A stretch of DNA of 28,033 nucleotides from a virus: IMG/VR virus record IMGVR_UViG_3300030107_004538, positions 1 to 28,033 of that record, one strand, 5' to 3'. Below the pieces are notes generated by a model that had not been told where the DNA came from, did not search any database, and saw only the letters and a list, made by a program, of their open reading frames with translations. Both the position numbers and the translations under genes were made by a program. This document shows, piece after piece, positions 7,119-14,085 of the stretch (position 1 is its first letter; each line of letters begins with the position of its first letter).

Positions 7119-7391
7119 TTAATTATTGTTTTTGTTAAAAATTTGTTCTTTCACTTTTACTAAATCTGCGCATTTTTCATACTCTTCCAATTCACAAAAA
7201 TACGAAATTATATTATCAATAGTGTCTTTTGTTATCACTTTCTTTACAGGATTCCATGGTAAGGCTCCTCCATTATAATCTATTAAGTCTTCATAAGTTA
7301 GTTTGTCTATTAAAATTAAATAAGCATTCATCATAGCTTCTCGATACAATTCTTCGTCATCTATTTCTAATTTACTTTTAAACTTATCCAT
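7119..7391 (-). CDS. Small acidic helical protein, unknown
   Basis: A 90-residue acidic protein, mostly helical (EIDDEELYREAMMNAYLILIDK), with a short Gly-Pro region (NGGALPWNP) and a second helical part (YFCELEEYEKCADLVKVKEQ). No family recognised. Its ATG overlaps the holin-like gene's stop by one base (TAATG), so it is translated with it. Size, acidity and position next to virion proteins would also fit a chaperone or a small adaptor; this is a guess. Confidence 0.55.
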   Translation of the reverse strand: MDKFKSKLEIDDEELYREAMMNAYLILIDKLTYEDLIDYNGGALPWNPVKKVITKDTIDNIISYFCELEEYEKCADLVKVKEQIFNKNNN

Positions 7392-7783
7392 TACTTTTTA
7401 ACTTTTTCAAGAGATCTTCCACCAAAATAAGCTCCTATTACTGTAATCAAAACAAGCTGTAATAAATCTACCCAACTTGCTTTTACTTCAAATTGAATAA
7501 TACCAGCATCTATAAAAATTAAAAGCACTGTGCTTACTACAAGAAAAATTAAAACCATAGGTCTTATATTTTTACTAAGCCATGAATCAGATTGCATATC
7601 TACCTTCCATCTTTCAGTTACTTGCTTTTGCATTTCAGCTTCGTAACCCATAATCATGTCTTTGATTTTTCTTTCTGCTTCTAACTTTTCTTCTTTAGTA
7701 GTAGTAAGATTGTCTAATACACCTCCTACATTTTTTACTAATTCACTAGCTCCAGAACTAAATATTTTACCTAATACACTCAT
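7391..7783 (-). CDS. Holin-like protein (GTA-type three-TM holin family)
   Basis: A 130-residue protein: N-terminal soluble helix region (TTTKEEKLEAERKIKDMIMG, residues 28-47), then DSWLSKNIRPMVLIFLVVST (start of membrane region near 66-90), and a second membrane segment (LLQLVLITVIGAYFGGRSLEK, near 107-127). The sequence S-x-N-I-R-P before the first TM and IGAYFGGRS in the last TM are hallmarks of the 'holin of 3TMs' family found in gene-transfer agents and many phages. Role by family: inner-membrane pore formation at lysis. It overlaps the T9SS-cargo gene by four bases (ATGA), so the two are translated together. Confidence 0.75.
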   Translation of the reverse strand: MSVLGKIFSSGASELVKNVGGVLDNLTTTKEEKLEAERKIKDMIMGYEAEMQKQVTERWKVDMQSDSWLSKNIRPMVLIFLVVSTVLLIFIDAGIIQFEVKASWVDLLQLVLITVIGAYFGGRSLEKVKK

Positions 7784-10700
7784 TGTTTTATTATTTTATG
7801 ATTTGATATTTTACCATTATAGTTTATCATTATATTATATATACCTTTGTTATATGTAGATAAATCTATTTTGTTACTTTCTTTTACTTCTAAAATTAAA
7901 TCTCCTAAAATATTATAAACTTTTGCATCTATAATATTATTTGTAATAACCAAGCCACCAGTAGGGTTTGGATATAATAATATTAAATCTCCTCTTGTTT
8001 TTAAATCTGTTCCTTGCGGCCAACCATCAACACAATGATTATATGTTAATTGACATATATTATCCCATTCATTTTCACAACAATATGGATCTACCTGTAT
8101 TACCCACGCATAACAATCATCATTTAACCAATAAGGATTACCCGCACCAGTGATACAACCAGCATCATATAAGCAAGAAGCAGAGTCATTAACATTAGCC
8201 GTAATATCATAGTTGTACGCAGTTCCGTCCATACATCCTTCAACCACAGCCACACATGAACCATTATCAGTATTAGCTGTTGAATCATAATTAAGAGCAG
8301 TGCTATCGGTACAACCATAAATAAAAGGTATACAACTAAAATCTTCAGTATTAGCGGATGGGTTATAATTGAGCATAGAAGGATCAGTACAACCGTAAAT
8401 ATAAGGAACACAAGAATTGTTATCAACATTGGCTAAAGGATTATAATTAAACATTGTGCTATCTGTACATCCATATATTGGAAGTATGCAGCTAAAATCA
8501 TCAGTATTACAACTATCACAATAATTCAAAGCGATAGGATTAGTGCATCCATATATTATAGGAATACAGCTACCATTATCTACGTTAGCTAATGGATCAT
8601 AATTAAATGCTGTACTGTCCATACATCCGTATAATATAGGTATACAACTTCCGTCATCTGTATTACATGTGTCGCAATAATTAAATGCTACTGGATTTGT
8701 ACAACCATATATATAAGGAATACACGTTCCGTTATCTGTATTAGCAAACGGATCATAATTCCACATTGTTGAATCTATACATCCGTATAAATATGGTATA
8801 CAAGACCCGTTATCTGTATTTGCTAATGGATTAAAGTTAAACATCATAGCGTCTATACATCCATATATTATAGGCACACAAGAACTATCTAAAGTGTTTG
8901 CTATTGGATTATAGTTAAATGCAATAATATCTGTACATCCTAAAATAATTGGAACGCAAGAACCGTTATTAGTATTTGCTAAACTATCATAATTAAAAGC
9001 TGATGCATCTGTACAACCAAATACAATTGGTATACAAGAGCTATCACTAGTATTAGCAGCAGGGCTATAATTAAACATAGTGTCATCCATACAGCCATAT
9101 ATAACTGGAACACAAGCAGAAGAATCATTAGTATTAGCAGATGGATTAAAATTAAATGCTGTAGAATCCATACAGCCTATTACAATTGCTACACAAGATC
9201 CATCATCTACATTAGCAAGAGAATCATAGTTAAATGCTAATGTATTAGTACAACCAAATACTTTTGCTATACATATATCTGGCATATTAGCTACTGAATT
9301 ATAATTTAAAGCAGTAGAGTCCATACAGCCAAATACTCCTTCAGTACAATAATCACCACAATATGGAACTCCATTATATCTATAAGGAAACTGAAGTATT
9401 GGGTCTGTCCATGCATTAGTCCCACCTGATATTGTAGTGTCTCCTTCTGGCCCTATTAAATAAAAACCACATTGACTTGCTGTTGTTGCTGCATTACCTG
9501 GAGCAAAAAACATTACTTCTACAGGGCTCATAGCACTTAAGCTAATAGTAAATGATTGAGAGTACCCATCATTTGGCCCCATTTGGAATGGGCCTAATGC
9601 TATAGTGTCTTGTAATATACCTAGCCAACTACCAAACCAACCATCTTCTGCCTCATCTGTTATTATTAATGTATATTGACATTGGGGAATAATTGACATT
9701 GTATTTGCTAGAGAATCGTAATCTGGCGATGTTGAATCTATACAACCAATTATCACTGGTGTAGAACAACTACTATCATCAACTGTAGCTTGAGGATTAT
9801 ATTCTGTAAATCCTGGCGTTGTACAGCCATAAATAATATTAGGCGTACAAGGCGCTACTGTATATATTGTAGACGTATCTGTACCAAAATTAGCATTTCC
9901 TGGTAATAATGAATATATTGTATCTCCACAAAGTGTTTGTACTAATACTGTTCCATCTACACCTCCATAACATGATCCACATAAACCATCTCCAAAAGAA
10001 TCAAACATAGTAAACTCTATAACAGTTCCGTTTGGAATACAAACTTCGTTTACTACTGGAATACCTACTTGAGTAAAAGAAGATGATGCTGCTAGTACAG
10101 TTCCTGTTGTGTCTGCTATCTCCCAAGATGTTTCTCCTGGATATGTATCTGGTATTACAGTTACTACTATATTAGATTCTCCAGCTGAGCAATTTGCTGG
10201 AGGCATTTGACAAGAACCATCATTAACGTTAGCCCATGGATTATAGTTTAAGGCGGTGGGATCCATACATCCTGGTATACACTCTGTAGTTGTAACAACT
10301 AAAGTATCTGTTAAACTTGAATCAGCTAACATACCTAAGAAATAATATGTAGTATTATTTTGAGAATTACTAAATATTACACCTGTATTTGACCAGTTTG
10401 TAGGATAAGGATACCAAACATTTCCTAATGTGTTTGGATCTGTTGTTCTAGTATAATACGCCATTCTACAACTAGGATTCGGCATATTTGTCCATCTATA
10501 ATGAACTTTATTTTGAGCTCCTTGACAATAATTTAAAACATAAAATGTATCTAAACCTGTGCAAGGTGGGTAAATACATGATCCATCGTCCCATCCAGCT
10601 ATTGAATCATAGTTAATTGCTAATGGATCAGTACATCCTCCATAAGGAGGTGGGCAGGGTAACAAGTTTATTGTAGTGTCTCTTAAAAAGAAGCTGATGC

Positions 10701-11070
10701 CTTGCAACTGCCAATCAATCATCATTCCTTGACAAGTATTCTCCATCTTAAACCAAGACGGTAAATTAGATGTCCATCCATCTCCATAATTATCTGTTAA
10801 TGATACAGTATAATTACCAGAGTTTAATTGTATAGTTGTGTCTAAATATTGATAAGATACTGTTGGTTGATGATAAAACACTTGTTGTCCAGAGCTGTCA
10901 TTAACCATAAAGAAATTAGATTCTTGAACACCATAAAAATCGTATTGTACTTTAAAGTTTACCCAAGTATTTTGTCCAAAAGCTACATTAAAAAATGCGC
11001 CTATTGCTATTAAAAAGACAGCAATGTATATTGCTATCCAGGGAAATAATATTCCAGGTATTTTTTTCAT
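7780..11070 (-). CDS. Secreted Cys-rich repeat protein with type IX secretion sorting domain
   Basis: I start it at ATG 11070 (1096 residues), one base after the upstream stop; an ATG at 11082 adds four residues. Residues 1-33 form a signal peptide or anchor (MKK, then a long hydrophobic stretch ending NVAFGQ). Residues about 34-570 hold beta-rich parts with DNYGDGW- and DSFGDGL-type motifs common in flavobacterial surface proteins, plus four diverged repeats. Residues 579-968 are 15 contiguous 26-residue repeats of the form GC[TM]D..A.NY.P.AN.D.GSC.P. After a Cys-rich segment (DPYCCENEWDNIC) the last 70 residues match the T9SS type A sorting domain: YPNPTGG, AKVYNILGDLI, IDLSTYNKGIYNIMI, final KIIKQ. 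By family knowledge this tail directs export across the outer membrane by host PorU/PorV/Sov machinery. It is flanked by phage genes with overlapping ends, so it is phage-borne. Confidence 0.85.
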   Translation of the reverse strand: MKKIPGILFPWIAIYIAVFLIAIGAFFNVAFGQNTWVNFKVQYDFYGVQESNFFMVNDSSGQQVFYHQPTVSYQYLDTTIQLNSGNYTVSLTDNYGDGWTSNLPSWFKMENTCQGMMIDWQLQGISFFLRDTTINLLPCPPPYGGCTDPLAINYDSIAGWDDGSCIYPPCTGLDTFYVLNYCQGAQNKVHYRWTNMPNPSCRMAYYTRTTDPNTLGNVWYPYPTNWSNTGVIFSNSQNNTTYYFLGMLADSSLTDTLVVTTTECIPGCMDPTALNYNPWANVNDGSCQMPPANCSAGESNIVVTVIPDTYPGETSWEIADTTGTVLAASSSFTQVGIPVVNEVCIPNGTVIEFTMFDSFGDGLCGSCYGGVDGTVLVQTLCGDTIYSLLPGNANFGTDTSTIYTVAPCTPNIIYGCTTPGFTEYNPQATVDDSSCSTPVIIGCIDSTSPDYDSLANTMSIIPQCQYTLIITDEAEDGWFGSWLGILQDTIALGPFQMGPNDGYSQSFTISLSAMSPVEVMFFAPGNAATTASQCGFYLIGPEGDTTISGGTNAWTDPILQFPYRYNGVPYCGDYCTEGVFGCMDSTALNYNSVANMPDICIAKVFGCTNTLAFNYDSLANVDDGSCVAIVIGCMDSTAFNFNPSANTNDSSACVPVIYGCMDDTMFNYSPAANTSDSSCIPIVFGCTDASAFNYDSLANTNNGSCVPIILGCTDIIAFNYNPIANTLDSSCVPIIYGCIDAMMFNFNPLANTDNGSCIPYLYGCIDSTMWNYDPFANTDNGTCIPYIYGCTNPVAFNYCDTCNTDDGSCIPILYGCMDSTAFNYDPLANVDNGSCIPIIYGCTNPIALNYCDSCNTDDFSCILPIYGCTDSTMFNYNPLANVDNNSCVPYIYGCTDPSMLNYNPSANTEDFSCIPFIYGCTDSTALNYDSTANTDNGSCVAVVEGCMDGTAYNYDITANVNDSASCLYDAGCITGAGNPYWLNDDCYAWVIQVDPYCCENEWDNICQLTYNHCVDGWPQGTDLKTRGDLILLYPNPTGGLVITNNIIDAKVYNILGDLILEVKESNKIDLSTYNKGIYNIMINYNGKISNHKIIKQ
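7783..7992 (-). other. T9SS type A C-terminal sorting domain (part of the repeat protein)
   Basis: The last 70 codons of the repeat protein fit the TIGR04183-type 'Por secretion system' tail: a YPNPTGG opening, a strand with VYNILGDLI, the signature IDLSTYNKGIYNIMI (consensus idLs.l..GiY.v.i), and a terminal Lys-rich strand KIIKQ. Known role: recognition by the T9SS translocon, removal by the PorU sortase and attachment to A-LPS or release. Confidence 0.85.
8167..9336 (-). repeat. 15 tandem 78-base (26-residue) Cys-rich repeats
   Basis: Each unit encodes a hydrophobic pair, Gly-Cys, Thr or Met, Asp or Asn, then a [AM]xNY[DN] block, [AS]N[TV][DN][DN] and [GS]SC followed by [IV]P[IVYF]. Two Cys per unit (about 18 apart) could pair within a unit; the Asp/Asn-rich turn could bind calcium, like other DxDxDG-type repeats (inference). 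Units 13 and 15 carry the variant NYCDxCNTDD with four Cys. The total length (1170 bases) is exactly 15 x 78, so there has been no net indel drift. Confidence 0.9.
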
Positions 11071-11071
11071 A

Positions 11072-11431
11072 TTAAAAATCACTCATTATAATTTCATTAA
11101 TAACTTCTTGCACATCCTCTTCTCTAGCCATCATCTTAAAACTTAAATCAGCCTGAAACCTTTTAATTTCTTCACCATCATTAAGAATTATTATAGTAGG
11201 AACAACAACCACATTATGTTTCATTTGAGAATCTGAATCTTTTCCTATATCTATAAAACTCTTTTCACAGTCACTAAGATTTTTTATCCATTCAACTTCA
11301 TTAGACTTATTCCATTCAGCATTAAATTGAATAACTTTTACTTGACCAAATATTGTGCTACTGATAAATACAAAAACCATAATAAACACATACGCAACGT
11401 AAACTTTCCAAGTATAATTTGTTTTATTCAT
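11072..11431 (-). CDS. Membrane-anchored or secreted thioredoxin-fold protein without CxxC
   Basis: A 119-residue protein with an N-terminal hydrophobic segment (residues about 10-29, VYVAYVFIMVFVFISSTIFG) ending in a GQ-type cleavage-like site, then a thioredoxin-like domain: VKVIQFNAEW (first strand, where WCxxC normally follows), SFIDIGKDSDSQMKHNV (the D-V-D strand/helix), VVVPTIIILNDGEEIKRF (the cis-Pro strand and hairpin), and a final helix EEDVQEVINEIIM. The active-site position reads AEWNKSNEV, so both Cys are missing and ordinary redox activity is excluded; a chaperone, scaffold or binding role is more likely. Its stop lies one base before the T9SS protein's preferred start, so the pair is tightly coupled. 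The fold call rests on motif order and the cis-Pro segment. Confidence 0.65.
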   Translation of the reverse strand: MNKTNYTWKVYVAYVFIMVFVFISSTIFGQVKVIQFNAEWNKSNEVEWIKNLSDCEKSFIDIGKDSDSQMKHNVVVVPTIIILNDGEEIKRFQADLSFKMMAREEDVQEVINEIIMSDF

Positions 11432-11702
11432 AAAGCTTGTCTTCTATTTTTTCAATAGATTTTTTAATTTCTTGAACATCTTCCTGAGTAGTCATAATAG
11501 TTTGTCGTATCATTTGATCTTTCATATCAAATTCCATTCTAGTAACATCTGGTTCTGGTGGTACAGGTAATTCCCTAGCTTCATCAATATCAGCCTGTAA
11601 CATAAACCACATACTAATAACTGTTGCCATAGCAAATCCTATAGCAATAAGTGTTTTAATACTTACCTTAAATCCTGTATCTTCGTTTAATTCCTTTGCC
11701 AT
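11424..11702 (-). CDS. Membrane protein with coiled-coil C-terminus, unknown
   Basis: A 92-residue protein: short N-terminal polar part, one TM (about residues 15-35, TLIAIGFAMATVISMWFML), a Pro-rich link (ELPVPPEPDV), and a helical coiled coil (EDVQEIKKSIEKIEDKLYE). The layout, one TM then a rigid linker and coiled coil, recalls i-spanins and other periplasm-spanning phage proteins; no lipoprotein partner was found, so I do not call it a spanin. TAATG overlap with the upstream gene and an 8-base overlap with the downstream gene show operon coupling. Confidence 0.6.
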   Translation of the reverse strand: MAKELNEDTGFKVSIKTLIAIGFAMATVISMWFMLQADIDEARELPVPPEPDVTRMEFDMKDQMIRQTIMTTQEDVQEIKKSIEKIEDKLYE

Positions 11703-11908
11703 TATTCAAACAACATTTTAGTTACTATTCCTATTAAACTAGTAAAAAACACACCAAGCCATATCCTAGCAGATTTTCTAAAACTAGTATTCCAATTTAT
11801 ACGAGCAACAACTCCATCATCAGGATCAAGAAGACGTTTTTTAATTTCTCTAATGTCTTTCTTTAATTCAAGAATTTCTTCGTGAAGTTGTTCGTTAGTC
11901 ATTCTCAT
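11702..11908 (-). CDS. Coiled-coil plus C-terminal TM protein (XhlA-like layout)
   Basis: A 68-residue protein with an N-terminal heptad helix (NEQLHEEILELKKDIREIKKR), a DDGVVARI turn, an amphipathic segment (NWNTSFRKSARIW) and a C-terminal TM (LGVFFTSLIGIVTKMLFE). This arrangement matches haemolysin XhlA-like and related small phage membrane proteins found near holins. Function unproven: holin partner or membrane anchor. Both ends overlap neighbours by one base (TAATG). Confidence 0.65.
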   Translation of the reverse strand: MRMTNEQLHEEILELKKDIREIKKRLLDPDDGVVARINWNTSFRKSARIWLGVFFTSLIGIVTKMLFE

Positions 11909-12060
11909 TACAATTCAAATCCAAAGTTTAATATAATAAACCTATGTTCTACTTTTGGATTACAATACAATTCTAATATTGTAAATCTTCCAAGTCTGAT
12001 AGATATATCATATATATTATCTTTCTTATTTCCTTGTCTCCAACTATTTATCCAATTCAT
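11908..12060 (-). CDS. Small protein, 50 residues, unknown
   Basis: A 50-codon frame locked between neighbours: its ATG (12060-12058) sits in an ATGA overlap with the upstream Cys-rich micro-gene and its TAA shares a base with the ATG of the XhlA-like gene. The product begins MNWINSWRQGNKKDNIYDIS and continues with strands IRLGRFTILELY and RFIILNFGFEL, suggesting a small beta-hairpin fold, perhaps membrane-apposed. No family recognised; the overlaps at both ends are the main evidence. Confidence 0.6.
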   Translation of the reverse strand: MNWINSWRQGNKKDNIYDISIRLGRFTILELYCNPKVEHRFIILNFGFEL

Positions 12061-12161
12061 TTCTTACAACATTTATCGTGTCCACACTCACATACACACC
12101 AGTTAAAACATACTAATCCAAATGTTATAGCTTGAAACCATTTACAAATTTTATTTTTCAT
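12057..12161 (-). CDS. Cys-rich micro-protein, 34 residues
   Basis: A 34-codon frame starting at ATG 12161, four bases after the nuclease stop, and ending in an ATGA overlap with the next gene. It has seven Cys: one near the N-terminus (KNKICKWF), then a short hydrophobic part (AITFGLVCFNW) and a dense CVCECGHDKCCKK tail. The tail with its His could bind a metal, or the protein could be a small membrane-associated disulfide-rich peptide. No family recognised. Confidence 0.55.
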   Translation of the reverse strand: MKNKICKWFQAITFGLVCFNWCVCECGHDKCCKK

Positions 12162-12165
12162 AATT

Positions 12166-12534
12166 TTATCTTTTTCCGCCATGATATTCTACAGCATGAC
12201 CTTCTTTAATTAATAACTGATTTAAACTTTCCATCGTTAGAACTTCTTTACCATCTACAGTGTCTAAATGAAGCTCTCCGAGACATCTACCAAATTTACC
12301 TACTCCATGTGAAGTAAGCTGTATCCTATTACATCCATCTAGCAATTGACATACTCTATCTTTAGCAGCTAATCCTTTAGCTTTTTCTTCCAAGTCCCTA
12401 GTACGTGATTCTGGTGTATTTATCCCCATGAATCTTATTCTTTTTTTGACTGATATATCAAAACCTAAATCTATATTAGCATCAATAGTATCTCCGTCAA
12501 TAACTTTTACTACTTGGATGTTATAGGTATACAT
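12166..12534 (-). CDS. Staphylococcal nuclease (thermonuclease) homolog
   Basis: A 122-residue single-domain SNase. Motifs: KVIDGDTID (metal-binding Asp at residue 15), RIRFMGINTPES (Arg34 and Glu42 correspond to catalytic Arg35 and Glu43 of the S. aureus enzyme), GKFGRCLGEL (Arg83 corresponds to Arg87) and LIKEGHAVEY (the last helix). The second metal-ligand position, Asp40 in S. aureus, is Asn39 here, a change also common in active homologs with GINTPE. There is no signal peptide, so it should act in the cytoplasm, probably degrading host DNA/RNA or processing phage DNA in a calcium-dependent way. It lies between two membrane-protein genes in the late operon. Confidence 0.9.
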   Translation of the reverse strand: MYTYNIQVVKVIDGDTIDANIDLGFDISVKKRIRFMGINTPESRTRDLEEKAKGLAAKDRVCQLLDGCNRIQLTSHGVGKFGRCLGELHLDTVDGKEVLTMESLNQLLIKEGHAVEYHGGKR

Positions 12535-12541
12535 AATAATA

Positions 12542-12763
12542 TTACTTATCTAATAATTTATATAAAATTACTAAAGCTATTAAACCAACAACACCATTAT
12601 TTCCTAGCATGTTGATAATATCCATAACATTAGTAATTACTGACATTCCCATTACTGGGCTTCCAAATAAAATTTCTGCCATTACTCCAAAAGACATAAG
12701 TCCCATAAATAATGTTGTCATTTTACTAAAGAAACCGCTTACCATACTAAATATATTATCCAT
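12542..12763 (-). CDS. Small hydrophobic membrane protein, Met-rich
   Basis: A 73-residue protein with two probable TMs (LFMGLMSFGVMAEILFG near 18-34, and GVVGLIALVILYKLLDK at the end) separated by a Met/Asn-rich stretch (VITNVMDIINMLGNNG). Eleven methionines are unusual for its length. No family recognised; it could be a second holin, a membrane anchor or a membrane component of the particle. A 27-base AT-rich gap without a clear promoter separates it from the beta-barrel gene. Confidence 0.6.
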   Translation of the reverse strand: MDNIFSMVSGFFSKMTTLFMGLMSFGVMAEILFGSPVMGMSVITNVMDIINMLGNNGVVGLIALVILYKLLDK

Positions 12764-12790
12764 TTTTTTAATTATTTAATTAATACTAAA

Positions 12791-13831
12791 TTAGAATACG
12801 ACATAATTAAGTCCAAACTTAAAGTCGTACCACTCCCTGTTCCAATACTTATTGTACTTTCCTTCTACAAAACTTCCTAATTGTTTATTAAATTTATATC
12901 CAAAAATTAAACCGCCTGAATAATCATACCATTGTTTACCATCGTTATAATTGTGATATGAAAATTCTCCTCCATCATTATAATGCCAAGGCATAAAATT
13001 TAACCACGTATGCAACCAAAAATCTTTTTTATAATGATAAAAGTCTAATCCTAAAACTAAAGACTGTTGCATTTTTCTATCTAATTGATTTCTTTTTTTA
13101 TTTACATAATCTGCTATTACTTGAGGTATAACTATTTCTTCCCATACCTCTACAGATGTAGCAACAACATTACCAGCAGGATCTTTATATTCAGAATTAT
13201 ATACATCTATATTGTATCCTTCTTGTATTGCTAAATATGTATAATGAATGTTACCATTTGATAATAACCACTCATCTAAGGGGTTATATCCATAAGGCTC
13301 CGAAAGTCGCTGAGAAGCTCCTATATTAAGCGACAGCTTATTATTTAACTTATATCTATATCTTTCAGAAACTTCAAAATATTCTATATCTGCAAATCCA
13401 TCTTGCAAATATTCTCCTTTTAAAATATACCAATCTCCTACATATCTTATAAAATGATTTTGATCTAAATAGTTTACCCCTTCTTGTCTTTTATAATCTA
13501 ACTCAAATAAAAATTCTAAACCAGATACCTTCCCTATAGTAGCTGCGTCAGACCAAGATTTTTCAGTTCCATCATAAAATGTATTAGCTCTATTTTCATA
13601 ACCAAATCTTGCTATCTTTCTAATACCAAAAGCAAGATTATAATCATAAGGAGTTTCAAGTGTAGATGTTTTTAATCCATTTGAAATAGAATACTGATCT
13701 ACATCTGATAATGATGTACCGCCACTTACAGCTCCGTAAAAAGTAGAAAACTTAAAAGCTTTTTTGAAAGTTTGCGAATTTGCAGTAAAAAAGAAACACC
13801 ACAAAATTATTAAATATAATAACTTTTTCAT
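12791..13831 (-). CDS. Predicted outer-membrane beta-barrel protein
   Basis: I start it at ATG 13831, one base after the previous stop (346 residues); the longer frame to 13867 would bury the signal peptide. Residues 1-20 are a clear signal peptide (MKKLLYLIILWCFFFTANSQ) with a cleavage site near Ser19. The rest is aromatic-rich with alternating strands and turns (RYRYKLNNKLSLNIGASQRL, DFWLHTWLNFMPWHY, YDYSGGLIFGYKFNKQLGSF), and it ends FKFGLNYVVF with a terminal Phe, the usual outer-membrane assembly signal read by BamA. I find no plug, enzyme or TonB-box motif. Phage-encoded outer-membrane proteins are known to alter receptor use (for example Lom-type proteins); the role here is inference. 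Confidence 0.7.
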   Translation of the reverse strand: MKKLLYLIILWCFFFTANSQTFKKAFKFSTFYGAVSGGTSLSDVDQYSISNGLKTSTLETPYDYNLAFGIRKIARFGYENRANTFYDGTEKSWSDAATIGKVSGLEFLFELDYKRQEGVNYLDQNHFIRYVGDWYILKGEYLQDGFADIEYFEVSERYRYKLNNKLSLNIGASQRLSEPYGYNPLDEWLLSNGNIHYTYLAIQEGYNIDVYNSEYKDPAGNVVATSVEVWEEIVIPQVIADYVNKKRNQLDRKMQQSLVLGLDFYHYKKDFWLHTWLNFMPWHYNDGGEFSYHNYNDGKQWYDYSGGLIFGYKFNKQLGSFVEGKYNKYWNREWYDFKFGLNYVVF

Positions 13832-13832
13832 T

Positions 13833-14075
13833 TTATTCGTCTTCAATATACCACTCACCACTTTCATTGTCTAAAATAGCAAGGATTTCACTGTGCGTAT
13901 ATTCTGTTTTACCAGTTAAAAAACTTGGAGTACTACCTTCAAATTTTACAAATGTTTTTGTGTTGTCATTGTTATATCTAAGCATAGGAGCTGAATGTTC
14001 TAAAACCTTGTCAAAATCTATTCCGTTAACTTCACCTGCATCTATTATTACGTATTTTCTATTTTCGTATGTCAT
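13833..14075 (-). CDS. Small conserved-looking phage protein, unknown
   Basis: An 80-residue acidic soluble protein beginning MTYENRKYVIIDAGEVNGID with a short-strand character, followed by SAPMLRYNNDNTKTFVKF, then a TPSFLTGKTEYTHSEILAIL motif and an acidic tail (YIEDE). Small proteins with a similar start and EYTHSEILAIL-like tail occur among marine phage structural genes as far as I recall; function unknown. One base separates its stop from the beta-barrel gene's start, so the two are co-translated. Confidence 0.6.
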   Translation of the reverse strand: MTYENRKYVIIDAGEVNGIDFDKVLEHSAPMLRYNNDNTKTFVKFEGSTPSFLTGKTEYTHSEILAILDNESGEWYIEDE

Positions 14076-14085
14076 GTTATTTGTA

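Noticed and set aside
7968-8153. Rightward frame opposite the end of the T9SS-cargo gene
   Set aside because: It lies fully antisense to a well-supported domain, has low-complexity composition (His/Asn/Leu) and no neighbour on its strand.
8124-8429. A hydrophobic leftward frame of about 100 codons inside the repeat region
   Set aside because: It is a shifted reading of the 78-base repeats; the in-frame repeat protein has clear motifs and a secretion tail, and the hydrophobic look comes from reading Asn/Asp-rich codons out of frame.
8167-9336. Regular repeats considered as a CRISPR array
   Set aside because: Units are 78 bases with no conserved repeat/variable spacer split; all units code in one frame with conserved amino acids.
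11424-11908. A classical spanin pair
   Set aside because: One protein has an i-spanin-like layout but neither it nor the neighbours have a lipobox (L-x-[AG]-C) for an outer-membrane partner.
13832-13867. Longer start for the beta-barrel gene at 13867
   Set aside because: It would overlap the upstream gene by 35 bases and place 12 residues ahead of a textbook signal peptide; ATG 13831 fits the 1-base spacing used elsewhere in the block.
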